Shown: piece after piece, positions 1 to 7,476 of the stretch
Layout of the letters: the number at the start of each line of letters is the position of its first letter
Numbering within the stretch: position 1 is the stretch's first letter
Assembly (NCBI RefSeq): GCF_001280065.1
Contig: NZ_LGEA01000102.1
Location: 352,346 to 416,345, forward strand
Direction: 5' to 3'
Source: Streptomyces sp. NRRL B-1140
GTDB taxonomy: Bacteria; Actinomycetota; Actinomycetes; Streptomycetales; Streptomycetaceae
DNA length: 64,000 nt
Translations under genes and position numbers: made by a program
Notes under the pieces: model-generated
Databases searched by the model: none
Seen by the model: only the letters and a program-made list of their open reading frames with translations
Told to the model about the DNA's origin: nothing

Positions 1-2
1 GC

Positions 3-269
3 GCCCTCGTCGTCGTCGCCCGTTTCGCTCCCGCGGGCCGCTCGGTGGTCTCCCTCGGCGCGGGCGCCGCCCACCGCCGTGCCCGTGACTTCCTGCCCTG
101 GTCGGCCCTGGCCGGCTTCACCTGGGCCGTGTACAGCGTCGCCCTCGGCTACTTCGGCGCTCACTGGCTGGGTGCGACCTGGCTGGCGACGGCGGTGTCG
201 GTGGGCGCGCTGTTCGGCGCCGGGGCAGGAGCGGCCTATCTGATGCGGCGCGAGCCGCGGACGTCGTAG
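3..269 (+). CDS. DedA family membrane protein, C-terminal part (5' truncated)
   Basis: The open frame runs in from the window edge, so only the last 88 residues are present. The stretch RFAPAGRSVVSLGAG matches the conserved R-x-x-P-G/A-x-R signature of the DedA/SNARE-associated family. A hydrophobic segment follows, AGFTWAVYSVALGYFGAHWL, with a second before the Arg-rich end. DedA proteins are inner-membrane proteins implicated in lipid carrier (undecaprenyl phosphate or phospholipid) translocation and membrane-potential homeostasis. A second, complete DedA gene lies at 12767. The GTG at 45 is internal to the family alignment, so it is not the real start. The PAP2 gene follows in the same direction after 55 bp. 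Confidence 0.72.
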   Translation, partial: ALVVVARFAPAGRSVVSLGAGAAHRRARDFLPWSALAGFTWAVYSVALGYFGAHWLGATWLATAVSVGALFGAGAGAAYLMRREPRTS

Positions 270-324
270 TCCGGGCTCCGGCTCACCCCACCCCGACCAC
301 CACGACCTGGAAGCGGCTGAGACA

Positions 325-1686
325 TTGACGACGACGGCGTCGCGGGAAGCCTCCCGAACCGAACGGATCACCTCCGCCGCCAGGCGGCGCCCACGCGCGA
401 CGCTGTGGGCCGCGGCCGGCGTGATCACTCTCGGGTTCCTCGTCGCCCTCCAGATCACCGCGTACCGCCTCGGCATACCCGGGCCGATCACCACGCAGGC
501 GCGCGAGGTGATCTACGCCCCCAAGTCCGGGTTCCTGCTGTACGCCAGCCTCGCGCTGACGATGGTGGTGCTCACCTGGCGGCAACGGCTCGCCGCCCTC
601 GGCACCGCGATCGGCATCGACCTGGTGTTCCTGCTGGTCCGCTGGGCGACCGGCACCTACCCCGACGAGGGCCACCCGTTCGGCAACGGCGCGCTGTGGG
701 TGATCCTGGGCGTCGGGGTCATCGCCCTCGCCCGCCGCACCGGGGCGGAGCGCGTCCTGCTGCTGAAGGGCGTGGGGCTCGGCCTGCTGCTGGTGACCGG
801 CCGCAAGACCGGGGACACCTGGCTGCTGATCACGTCGAAGACGCGCCCGCTCGTACTCGACCCGTACATCGCCATGGCCGACCACGCGCTGGGCAACCCG
901 TCGTGGCTGGCGGGCCGGCTGCTCAGGGCGAGCGGCCCGGTCGGCGAGCACGCCCTCGACTACGTCTACGCCCAGCTCGCGGTGGCCGCGGTGTGCGTGG
1001 CGCTGTACCAGCTGCGCAACGTGGCGGCCGAGCAGCGCTTCCCGCGCCACCACCTGGTCCGCACCTTCCTGCTGATCGGTGTGCTCGGACCGGCCGTCTA
1101 CATGATCTACCCCGTGGTCGGGCCGATGTTCGCCTACGGCCCCGAGGGCGGGCACTGGGCGGTGGCCAACCTGTGGCCGGACACCCTGCCGCCGGTGATC
1201 ACCCCGTCCGCGGTGCCGTTCGACGAGATCACCCCGCGCAACTGCATGCCCAGCCTGCACACGGCCTGGGCGACCACGATCTTCATCCACTCCCGCAAGG
1301 GGCCGCGCGCCCTGCGCTACGCCGGCACGTTCTGGCTGGTCGCCACCCTCGCCGCCACGCTGGGATTCGGCTGGCACTACGGCGTGGACCTCATCGCCGG
1401 CGTGGTGTTCGCGTACACGGTCGAGGCGGCGCTGCGCACGTACGACCGCGGCTGGGACCGGGCGGGACTCCGGCTGGTCGGCTACGGGACGGTCGTCTTC
1501 GCGGTGCTGCTCGTGTCCTACCGTTTCCTGCCGCTGGAGATGGCCGCGTACCCGTGGCTCTTCGCGCCTCTGCTCCTGCTGGCGATGGTCTCGGTGGTCT
1601 ACGGCTACCGGCGGACCACCAGGCTGTGGGAGACGCCGTCCATCCCGGCACCGCGCCCGGAACCACAGCCGGAACCGGCGCTCTGA
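325..1686 (+). CDS. PAP2-superfamily membrane phosphatase
   Basis: The protein is 453 residues with several hydrophobic helices. Two phosphatase signatures are visible: CMPSLHTAWA (near residue 309, C2-type motif with the catalytic His) and GWHYGVDLIAG (near residue 349, C3-type motif). PAP2 enzymes remove phosphate from lipid substrates such as phosphatidate or undecaprenyl pyrophosphate. The long N-terminal membrane part recalls Aur1/inositol-phosphorylceramide-synthase-like PAP2 proteins, so the acceptor chemistry is unclear. The start is TTG at 325; no strong Shine-Dalgarno is visible and a later GTG cannot be excluded. It follows the DedA end by 55 bp in the same direction, a possible lipid-recycling pair (inference). 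Confidence 0.78.
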   Translation: MTTTASREASRTERITSAARRRPRATLWAAAGVITLGFLVALQITAYRLGIPGPITTQAREVIYAPKSGFLLYASLALTMVVLTWRQRLAALGTAIGIDLVFLLVRWATGTYPDEGHPFGNGALWVILGVGVIALARRTGAERVLLLKGVGLGLLLVTGRKTGDTWLLITSKTRPLVLDPYIAMADHALGNPSWLAGRLLRASGPVGEHALDYVYAQLAVAAVCVALYQLRNVAAEQRFPRHHLVRTFLLIGVLGPAVYMIYPVVGPMFAYGPEGGHWAVANLWPDTLPPVITPSAVPFDEITPRNCMPSLHTAWATTIFIHSRKGPRALRYAGTFWLVATLAATLGFGWHYGVDLIAGVVFAYTVEAALRTYDRGWDRAGLRLVGYGTVVFAVLLVSYRFLPLEMAAYPWLFAPLLLLAMVSVVYGYRRTTRLWETPSIPAPRPEPQPEPAL

Positions 1687-1813
1687 GGCGCCGGAACGGC
1701 CTGGGCGCCTCACCCACGGGCACGGGCCGGCCACTCACGTCCCGCACCCGGGCCCGGCTTCGCTCACTCCAGCACCCGGGTCCGGCGGACTCGCCTTCCG
1801 CACCCGGCTCCGG

Positions 1814-2044
1814 CTAGCCCGCCTTCCGTGCCCCGGCCCCGCGGACCTCCAGGCCGTCCAGCAGCTCGGCCGTGGCCTGCGCGATCGCCTCGACGGCGCG
1901 GTCGAACACCTCCTGGTTGTGAGCGGCGGGGGCGCGGAACCCGGAAACCTTCCGCACGTACTGCAGGGCGGCAGCGCGCACATCCGCCTCGGTGGCCTCT
2001 TCGGGCATCGCGGGCGGGCGCAGCGTCTTGATACTCCGGCACAT
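1814..2044 (-). CDS. DUF2277 domain protein
   Basis: A 76-residue protein starting MCRSIKTLRPP, the family hallmark of DUF2277, followed by EATEADVRAAALQYVRKVSG and a helical C-terminus. Biochemical function is unknown. The family is a small cytosolic helical protein found widely in actinobacteria. The ATG lies 102 bp from the divergent ketopantoate-reductase-like gene, so the two share an intergenic promoter region (2045-2146). The start was chosen because the conserved MCRSI motif is the natural N-terminus; longer frames reading upstream run antisense through the neighbouring gene. Confidence 0.8.
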   Translation of the reverse strand: MCRSIKTLRPPAMPEEATEADVRAAALQYVRKVSGFRAPAAHNQEVFDRAVEAIAQATAELLDGLEVRGAGARKAG

Positions 2045-2146
2045 GCCCCCAGTCTCACCCTTTCGGCCCTCGTACGACAGCGACGCCTGCCATGATCGCT
2101 CCGAGGCGGCCACCGTCCCGGGGCCGACCGACGAGAGGAAGTCCTC

Positions 2147-3043
2147 ATGGCGAACGAACTCACCGTGGCCGTTCTGGGCCCCGGCGGCGTGGGCGGTCTG
2201 CTCGCCGCCCTGCTCTCCCGCACCGGCCACCGTGTCATCTGCCTGTCCGGCGAGAAGACCGCCGAGCTCCTGCGCACCGACGGCATCCGGGTGCGCAGCG
2301 ACCGCTTCGGCGACTTCACGGCCCGCGTCGAGGCCGACACCGAGCTGCGCGAGCCGGTCGACGCGTGCCTGGTCACCGTCAAGCACACGGCCCTCGACGC
2401 CGCCCTGGCCCGGGTCCCCGCGCCGCTGCTGTCCGACGGCCTCCTCGTGCCGTTCCTGAACGGTGTCGAACACCCGGCGGCCCTGCGCGCCCGCTACCGG
2501 CCCGACCGGGTGGCCCCCGCCGTGATCCGCGTCGAGTCGACCCGCGTCGCTCCGGGCGTCGTCGAACACGGCAGCCCCTTCGCGGAGATCGACCTGACCG
2601 GCACGGGCGTGCCCCGGCCCCGCCTCGACGCCCTGGCCGAAGCCTTCACCGCGGCCGGTCCGGCCACCCGCGTCCTGGAGGACGAGACGGCGGCCCTCTG
2701 GGCGAAGATGTCGTTCCTGGCGCCGTTCGCCCTGCTCACCACACGCTACGGCCTCCCCCTCGGCGAGGTCCGCACCCGCCACCGCGACGAGCTGACCGCC
2801 CTGGTGGAGGAGACGGCCGCGATCAGCCGCGCGTGCGGCGGCCCGGCGGACCCGGCCCAGGCGCTCGCCCGGTACGACACCTTCCCGGCGTCCATGAAGT
2901 CCTCGATGCAGCGCGACGCCGAGGCCGGCCGCTCCCTCGAACTGGACGCCATCGGCGGCGCGTTGCTGCGCGCGGCCGAGCGGCACGGGATTCCGGCCCC
3001 GGTGACGGCCCGGGTGGTGGGTGAGCTGCACCCGTCCGCATGA
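2147..3043 (+). CDS. 2-dehydropantoate 2-reductase family protein (ApbA/PanE)
   Basis: A 298-residue protein opening with the NADP-binding Rossmann motif VLGPGGVGGLLAALL (residues 8-22), then ICLSGEKTAELLRTDG and a helical C-terminal ketopantoate reductase domain (W-KMSFLAPFALLT; SSMQRDAEAGRSLELDAI, the family's substrate-side signature). Family members reduce 2-ketopantoate to pantoate in CoA biosynthesis, but actinobacteria carry several paralogues of unknown substrate and no other pan genes are nearby. The ATG is preceded by GAGGAAGTCCTC, giving a reasonable ribosome site. It stands alone and is divergent from DUF2277. Confidence 0.82.
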   Translation: MANELTVAVLGPGGVGGLLAALLSRTGHRVICLSGEKTAELLRTDGIRVRSDRFGDFTARVEADTELREPVDACLVTVKHTALDAALARVPAPLLSDGLLVPFLNGVEHPAALRARYRPDRVAPAVIRVESTRVAPGVVEHGSPFAEIDLTGTGVPRPRLDALAEAFTAAGPATRVLEDETAALWAKMSFLAPFALLTTRYGLPLGEVRTRHRDELTALVEETAAISRACGGPADPAQALARYDTFPASMKSSMQRDAEAGRSLELDAIGGALLRAAERHGIPAPVTARVVGELHPSA

Positions 3044-3090
3044 ACCGCGGGAAGGAGCTCCTGAACCCCAGGAAGGAACTCGCCTCCTAA

Positions 3091-3115
3091 ATTCGAACAG
3101 GCGTATCATTGGGTC
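3091..3115 (+). promoter_or_regulatory. Leaderless promoter with a degenerate LexA-like half palindrome
   Basis: TATCAT at 3104-3109 is a good -10 hexamer ending 6 nt before the GTG start at 3116, so transcription probably begins at the start codon. Overlapping it is CGAACAGGCGTATC (3094-3107), which fits the actinobacterial SOS box CGAACRNNYGTTYG at all but two of the specified positions. Whether LexA binds is untested. No -35 is obvious. Confidence 0.4.
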
Positions 3116-3469
3116 GTGGCTACGACCTATGACTTTCCGAGTGACCTCCTGGCCGGCCAGGAGGAACTCCATCAGGTCAGGGCCGAGCTGTCGGCCCTGC
3201 TCAAGCGGCTCCCGTGGTCGGTGGAGCCACTGGACGGCTTCAGCGACGACAACGGCTGGCGCAAGGTGGAACGGCCCGCCTCCCCGGGATGGAGCGCGGA
3301 CGAACAGGCCGAGGTGGAGAAGCTCCGGCGGCGGGAGCACGAACTCGCGGTGTTCGTCAGCACCCACCGCTACTGGTCCGAACTCACGGGCTCCGAGCGG
3401 GTGGCGGCCCGCTCGGAGCTGAAGCACGCGCACGAGGCTCCGCCAAAGGAGACCGGCGGAGCCTCGTGA
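3116..3469 (+). CDS. Conserved small cytosolic protein of unknown function
   Basis: A 117-residue charged protein with no signal or membrane segment. Residues 11-40 (DLLAGQEELHQVRAELSALL) and 72-84 (EVEKLRRREHELA) look like short amphipathic helices, suggesting a helical or coiled-coil hairpin. A Trp-containing motif (RLPWSVEPL) and a W-KVERPASPGW segment lie between. I do not recognise a named domain. There is no Shine-Dalgarno, and a -10 element directly precedes the GTG, so the mRNA is likely leaderless. The SOS-like box in that promoter hints at damage regulation, which is inference only. It converges on the DUF305 gene. Confidence 0.65.
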   Translation: MATTYDFPSDLLAGQEELHQVRAELSALLKRLPWSVEPLDGFSDDNGWRKVERPASPGWSADEQAEVEKLRRREHELAVFVSTHRYWSELTGSERVAARSELKHAHEAPPKETGGAS

Positions 3470-3485
3470 CGCCCCGGCTGTCGGA

Positions 3486-4163
3486 TCAGCCCTGGCTCCG
3501 ACTCCTGCCCGCGCTCTTGCCGAGGAGCTTGTTCATCTCGACGATCTCGGCGTTCTGGGCGGTGACGATGTCCTCGGCCATGCTCTTGGCCCGGTCATGA
3601 CGGCCCTTGCTCTGCTCGGTCCGGGCCATCTCCACGGCCCCTTCGTGGTGCTCGACCATCAGGGTCAGGAACTGCACGTCGAAGGCCTTGCCCGTCAGCT
3701 TCTCCAGCCCGGCCATGTCCTCGGCGCCCATCATGCCGGGCATGCCGGAGTGGCCCGGCCCGGAGTGGTCCACGCCGCCGCCGGAGCCCCCGGGGACGTC
3801 CTCGCCCCAGGTCTTCAGCCAGCCGGTCATGGTCCGGATCTCCGGATCCTGCGCCTTCTCGATCCGCCTCGCGAGGTCCTTGACCGCGCCCGAGGAGGCC
3901 CGGTCACCGGCCAGCCGCGCCATCTCCAGCGCCTGCCGGTGATGCGGGATCATGCCCTGCGCGAAGGCGACGTCCTGGGCGTTGTGGGACCCGGCGGACG
4001 ACGGGGCCCCGGTGGGGCTGTGGCTTCCGGCGTCGCCGTGACCGGCACCGCCGGCGGCCCGGTCGGCACCGTCACCGCCACAGGCGGCGAGGACGACCGC
4101 CGCGGCACCCGTCGCCACCACGAGGGCGGCACGGCGCGCCAGGGTACGAATGCTGCTGCTCAT
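3486..4163 (-). CDS. DUF305 family lipoprotein
   Basis: A 225-residue protein. The N-terminus has a basic start (MSSSIRTLARR), a hydrophobic stretch and a lipobox LAAC at about residue 33, so it is predicted to be lipid-anchored outside the membrane. The DUF305 core is in the second half: QDVAFAQGMIPHHRQALEMA and, later, FLTLMVEHHEGAVEMA, each with the paired His and Met of this ferritin-like four-helix family. In cyanobacterial CopM the family binds copper. A Met/His-rich loop (HSGMPGMMGAEDM) sits between the helices. AGGAG stands 7 nt before the ATG. It is transcribed with, and 97 bp downstream of, the DUF6153 gene. Confidence 0.85.
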   Translation of the reverse strand: MSSSIRTLARRAALVVATGAAAVVLAACGGDGADRAAGGAGHGDAGSHSPTGAPSSAGSHNAQDVAFAQGMIPHHRQALEMARLAGDRASSGAVKDLARRIEKAQDPEIRTMTGWLKTWGEDVPGGSGGGVDHSGPGHSGMPGMMGAEDMAGLEKLTGKAFDVQFLTLMVEHHEGAVEMARTEQSKGRHDRAKSMAEDIVTAQNAEIVEMNKLLGKSAGRSRSQG

Positions 4164-4260
4164 GCGTGAACTCCTGCTTCTGCGAGGAACTGAGGATGTC
4201 TGGACACGACGGGGCGTCACGCCGTGACCGGTCGGTACCGGTCGGCATGACGCGCCGTGT

Positions 4261-4650
4261 CTAGATCCGCAGAAGCTGGAGCTCGGAGAGGGAAGGCGGG
4301 GCCCGGGCGCCCTCCGTATCCACGACGGCATACGCCCGAACGGCGCTCTCCCCGACGCCCCCGGGGACCGGATCGGCGACCAGCGGAGGCAGCACCGGCC
4401 CGCCGCCCACGGCACCCGACGCGCAGGTCGCGTCGGCGTGCCGGGCATGCCCGCCCGCGCAGTGTGCGTAGGGCACGAATTGCGTCTGCACCGTGAGGGC
4501 GTCCGCGTGCCGCGTGTGCGCGGCCCCGGGCAGCCCCCCACCGGGCGCCAGCCCGTGCATGCCCAGCAACCCCGCCAACAGCCCCAGCACGCACAGCATC
4601 TGCCACCGCGTCAGCGGGGGGCGGGGCGTGCACCGGCGGGGGCTGTTCAC
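4261..4650 (-). CDS. DUF6153-like small exported protein
   Basis: A 129-residue protein with an N-terminal membrane or signal segment (WQMLCVLGLLAGLLGMHGL, residues 16-34) and an exported His/Cys-rich part (HTRHAD, HCAGGHARHADATC). The layout matches DUF6153 proteins that often sit next to DUF305 genes in Streptomyces; the function is unknown. The His and Cys content fits a metal (copper) role, by inference from its neighbour only. The start is GTG at 4650, giving MNSPRRC; no strong ribosome site is visible. The same-strand DUF305 gene follows. Confidence 0.6.
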   Translation of the reverse strand: MNSPRRCTPRPPLTRWQMLCVLGLLAGLLGMHGLAPGGGLPGAAHTRHADALTVQTQFVPYAHCAGGHARHADATCASGAVGGGPVLPPLVADPVPGGVGESAVRAYAVVDTEGARAPPSLSELQLLRI

Positions 4651-4828
4651 GTGCTCATCGTAGAGAACGGCCCGGAGCGGCCATCGACCCGGGGCGGACG
4701 CGCGTGCGGGCCGCCTGCGGCTGTGCGACCGCCCCTACCTCCATCAGGTGAACCCGTTCAGCCTTCTACAACCGCGCGGCTCCCCCGGTGGGTCGTGCCC
4801 ACGACACGAATGATCCCGAGGGGGACCC

Positions 4829-5277
4829 ATGACCCGGCAGTACCCGCAGCAGCCCACCCAGCCCCACCCGCAGCAGCCCTTCCACGGCGCCCCGGCGCCC
4901 CAGCCGCCGAAGAAGCGCGGCGTGGGCAAGATCGCGGGCCTCGGCTGCGCGGGCCGGGGAAGGACCGCCCCGAGAAGGCCGGGCCGGCCGATGAGAAGTC
5001 CCAGGCCGAGCAGTTCCGCGACTGCGTCGCCGAGAACGGCACGGACACGGAGAAGGCCGCGGTCGAACACATCACGAAGGTGACCGGCGCGGACAAGCGC
5101 AACGACATCCTGGACGCGGCAGAGGTGTTCACCGACTTCAGCGGCGGCCTGATGGGCCCCCACCAGGGCGAGGGCAAACTCATCGCCTCCGCGTTCACCT
5201 CCTGCTACGAGTCGAAGAACGGCCTTGTCACGGTGTACGACAAGGACGGCGAACTCCTCGCCAACGCCAACTACTGA
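4829..5277 (+). pseudogene. Decayed membrane-anchored protein gene (frame shift plus lost TM segment)
   Basis: A well-placed start (GAGGGGGACCC then ATG at 4829) opens a Pro/Gln-rich cytosolic N-terminus (MTRQYPQQPTQPHP) ending KKRGVGKIAGLGCAG, the usual lead into a transmembrane helix. At about 4946-4965 that frame runs into low-complexity sequence. The frame one position back then reads as normal protein to a stop at 5277: KDRPEKAGP, AEQFRDCVAENGT, AEVFTDFSGGLMGPHQGEG. The hydrophobic helix expected between the halves is missing. The simplest reading is a deletion that removed the helix and broke the frame; an assembly error in the GC-rich run is the alternative. The extracellular half with two Cys looks like a DUF4190-neighbour type protein, but I cannot name it. 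Confidence 0.6.
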
Positions 5278-5303
5278 TCCCCGCCGCGGGACGGCAACGG
5301 GAA

Positions 5304-5333
5304 AGGCCCCCCAGGAACATCCCTGGAGGGCCT
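5304..5333 (-). terminator. Intrinsic terminator of the tRNA-Val gene
   Basis: The arms AGGCCCCCCAGG and CCTGGAGGGCCT form a 12-bp hairpin with one mismatch and a 6-nt loop. Read on the minus strand it is followed by TTTC, 21 bp past the tRNA 3' end. It may also act on the plus-strand pseudogene. Confidence 0.65.
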
Positions 5334-5354
5334 CTCACCTGTTACTCAGCACCG

Positions 5355-5426
<72 letters not shown>

Positions 5427-5635
5427 GGATCCCGGGCCACGCCCAGGTCGAGTCGACAGCCTACATGGCCCGGGGCCCGGTCCCGCAAACCCGTATCGCG
5501 GGGCCTCGGCGGGCCCCGCGCCGGGGGTCAACCCCCACCCTTGATCCGGGAGTGGCCCGGATCCCCCTGCGGGCCGCCGGTCCATACGGTCGTGGAGCGC
5601 CTCAAGGCGCCCGTCGTCGTCCAGGGGGAGACCGT

Positions 5636-5979
5636 CATACCACTCGCACCGCCGCCGCCCGCGCCACCGCCCTCGCCGGTGCCGTCGTCGTGCTCGCCGC
5701 CGGGCTCAGCGCCTGCGGGGCGTCCGCCGGGGACGACACGGACCCCGACCACCGCTCCTTCGGCCTCCAGGGCCGCACCCTCACCGTCGGCTCCGACGAC
5801 TCGGCCCTGGAGATCGTCGCCGCCGACGAGCGCCCGTCGGGCAAGATCGAGGTCACCCGCTGGTTCGAGGGCTCGGTCGCCATCGGCAAGGCCCCCAGGG
5901 CCACCTGGCCGAGAGCAGCGCCCATGTGCTGTCCGCCCGGACCGGCGACGGCAAAGTGACGGTGCGAACGGCGAACTGA
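5636..5979 (+). pseudogene. Decayed DUF4097-like lipoprotein gene
   Basis: A ribosome site (AGGGGGAG) is followed not by a start codon but by CATACCACT, where loss of one G from ATGACCACT would explain the missing ATG. The next codons give a signal sequence and lipobox (ALAGAVVVLAAGLSAC), then a beta-rich start LTVGSDDSALEIVAADERPSG and EVTRWFEGSVAIGKAP. After about 5900 that frame fails, and another frame supplies the family's typical last strand SARTGDGKVTVRTAN before TGA at 5977. The central repeated TGDG strands of DUF4097-type adhesin-like proteins are absent. I read this as an internal deletion with a shifted frame and a damaged start. Confidence 0.6.
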
Positions 5980-6053
5980 CCGGCCCGTGTGTTCGTCCCT
6001 CACCGGTGGGAGAATGACACCGGGCAGGGTGGACCACAGCACGGGAGAGGGAT

Positions 6054-7457
6054 GTGACGGCGACACCAGGACAGCCGGACTCGCCGTCGGTGCCGCGCGC
6101 ACACCGCCCGCGTCGCACCGCTCCCCGCACACCGGGCAGCCCGCTCCGTGACGCGCTGACCCTGATGACGTTGCCGCTGGTGGCCGCGCTGGCGCTGCCC
6201 GCCGCCTTCGCGGGCGGGGGCACCCGGCGCTGGTTCGGCGGCCGGGCGGAGAACCAGCGGGCCGAGGCCCAGGCCGCGAAGGACGCCGCAGCGGCGGCCT
6301 TCTACGAACTCGACACCGCCCAGCGCGATCTGCGCATCTCGATCGAGACGATCACCGCCGTCGACGACTCCCCCGCCGCCCGGCGGGCCGTCGCCGACTT
6401 CGACGCGCTGGGCCGGCGGATCGACGAGGCCAGTCACCGGTACATCAACGCCGTCGACGCCCACGACCTCGACCGCGACGACCTGGAGGCCTCCGCCGCC
6501 TCCCGCGCCCGGGCCGAGCTGACCGCCGCCAAGGAGGAACTCGACCGGGTCAAACAGGAGCTGGACCGCTTCACCGACGGCCTCGGGCCCCTCCTCGGCA
6601 AGGCCGAGACCCAGCTGGCGCGTCTGGCCCCCGCGGTCGAACGGGCCCGCCAGGCCCTGCTCGCCGCCTCCGGCGCCCTCGACGCCGTACGCGCCTCCGG
6701 GCTCAGGGCGGACGATCTCGCCGCCCGGCTGGCCGCACTCTCGCCCGAGCTGACCAAGCTGAACCAGGGCGCCGGACAGCACGGCGTCCCGCAGACCCTG
6801 GAGCGGGCCGCACGGGTCACACGCGAGGCCGAGGCGGTCCGCGTGGAGTCCGAGCGGCTGCCGGAGCGGGCCGCTGAGATCGATCACCGTCTCGTCTCCC
6901 TGCGCACCCGCGCCCAGGCCCTCACCACCCGCTCCGAGCAGGTCGAACCGACCCTGAGCGAACTGCGCCGCCGCTTCACCGCGGCCTGCTGGCAGGATCT
7001 GCAGCACGTCCCCGACACCGCCGCCGAGAACGTCCGCCGGGCCGAGGCCAGACTGGCCGAGGCACGCACCGCCCGGAGCGAACAGCGCTGGGCCGACGCG
7101 ACGGCCCTGCTGTCGACCGTACGGGCGCTGCTGAACAGCACCGACGAGGCCGTCTCCGCCGCCGGCGACCGGCTGCACCGCCTGAACGCCGTGCAGAAGG
7201 ACCCCCAGCGGGAGATCGACCGCACGCGTTTCGCCATCCGCGACGCCCAGCGCCTCGCCATGGCCGGCCGCAACACCCCCGACCCGCGCCACGCCCGCCC
7301 GCTGGACGACGCCGTGGCTCGCCTGGACCGTGCCGTCGCCGGGCTGGAAGGCCGCCACCCCGACTACTGGCACTTCCTCACGGAGACGGAAGCGGTCCGC
7401 CGGGCCGTGGCCCACGTGGTCTCCGGGATCCGCGAGGAGCGAGGGGCCGGACACTGA
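6054..7457 (+). CDS. Membrane-anchored coiled-coil protein of unknown function
   Basis: A 467-residue protein with a short basic N-terminus, one hydrophobic segment (LTLMTLPLVAALALPAAFAG, about residues 36-55), and then nearly 400 residues of Ala/Glu/Arg-rich helix with heptad-like character (for example ELTAAKEELDRVKQELDRF and ERARQALLAASGALDAVR). No Cys and few aromatic residues occur in the helical part. It resembles a septation or polarity scaffold in architecture only; no family motif is recognised. The GTG start has GGAGAGGGAT just before it. It stands alone, converging on the amidase-domain gene, with only 19 bp between the stops. Confidence 0.7.
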   Translation: MTATPGQPDSPSVPRAHRPRRTAPRTPGSPLRDALTLMTLPLVAALALPAAFAGGGTRRWFGGRAENQRAEAQAAKDAAAAAFYELDTAQRDLRISIETITAVDDSPAARRAVADFDALGRRIDEASHRYINAVDAHDLDRDDLEASAASRARAELTAAKEELDRVKQELDRFTDGLGPLLGKAETQLARLAPAVERARQALLAASGALDAVRASGLRADDLAARLAALSPELTKLNQGAGQHGVPQTLERAARVTREAEAVRVESERLPERAAEIDHRLVSLRTRAQALTTRSEQVEPTLSELRRRFTAACWQDLQHVPDTAAENVRRAEARLAEARTARSEQRWADATALLSTVRALLNSTDEAVSAAGDRLHRLNAVQKDPQREIDRTRFAIRDAQRLAMAGRNTPDPRHARPLDDAVARLDRAVAGLEGRHPDYWHFLTETEAVRRAVAHVVSGIREERGAGH

Positions 7458-7476
7458 GCCCGGCCCCCGCCCGTGC

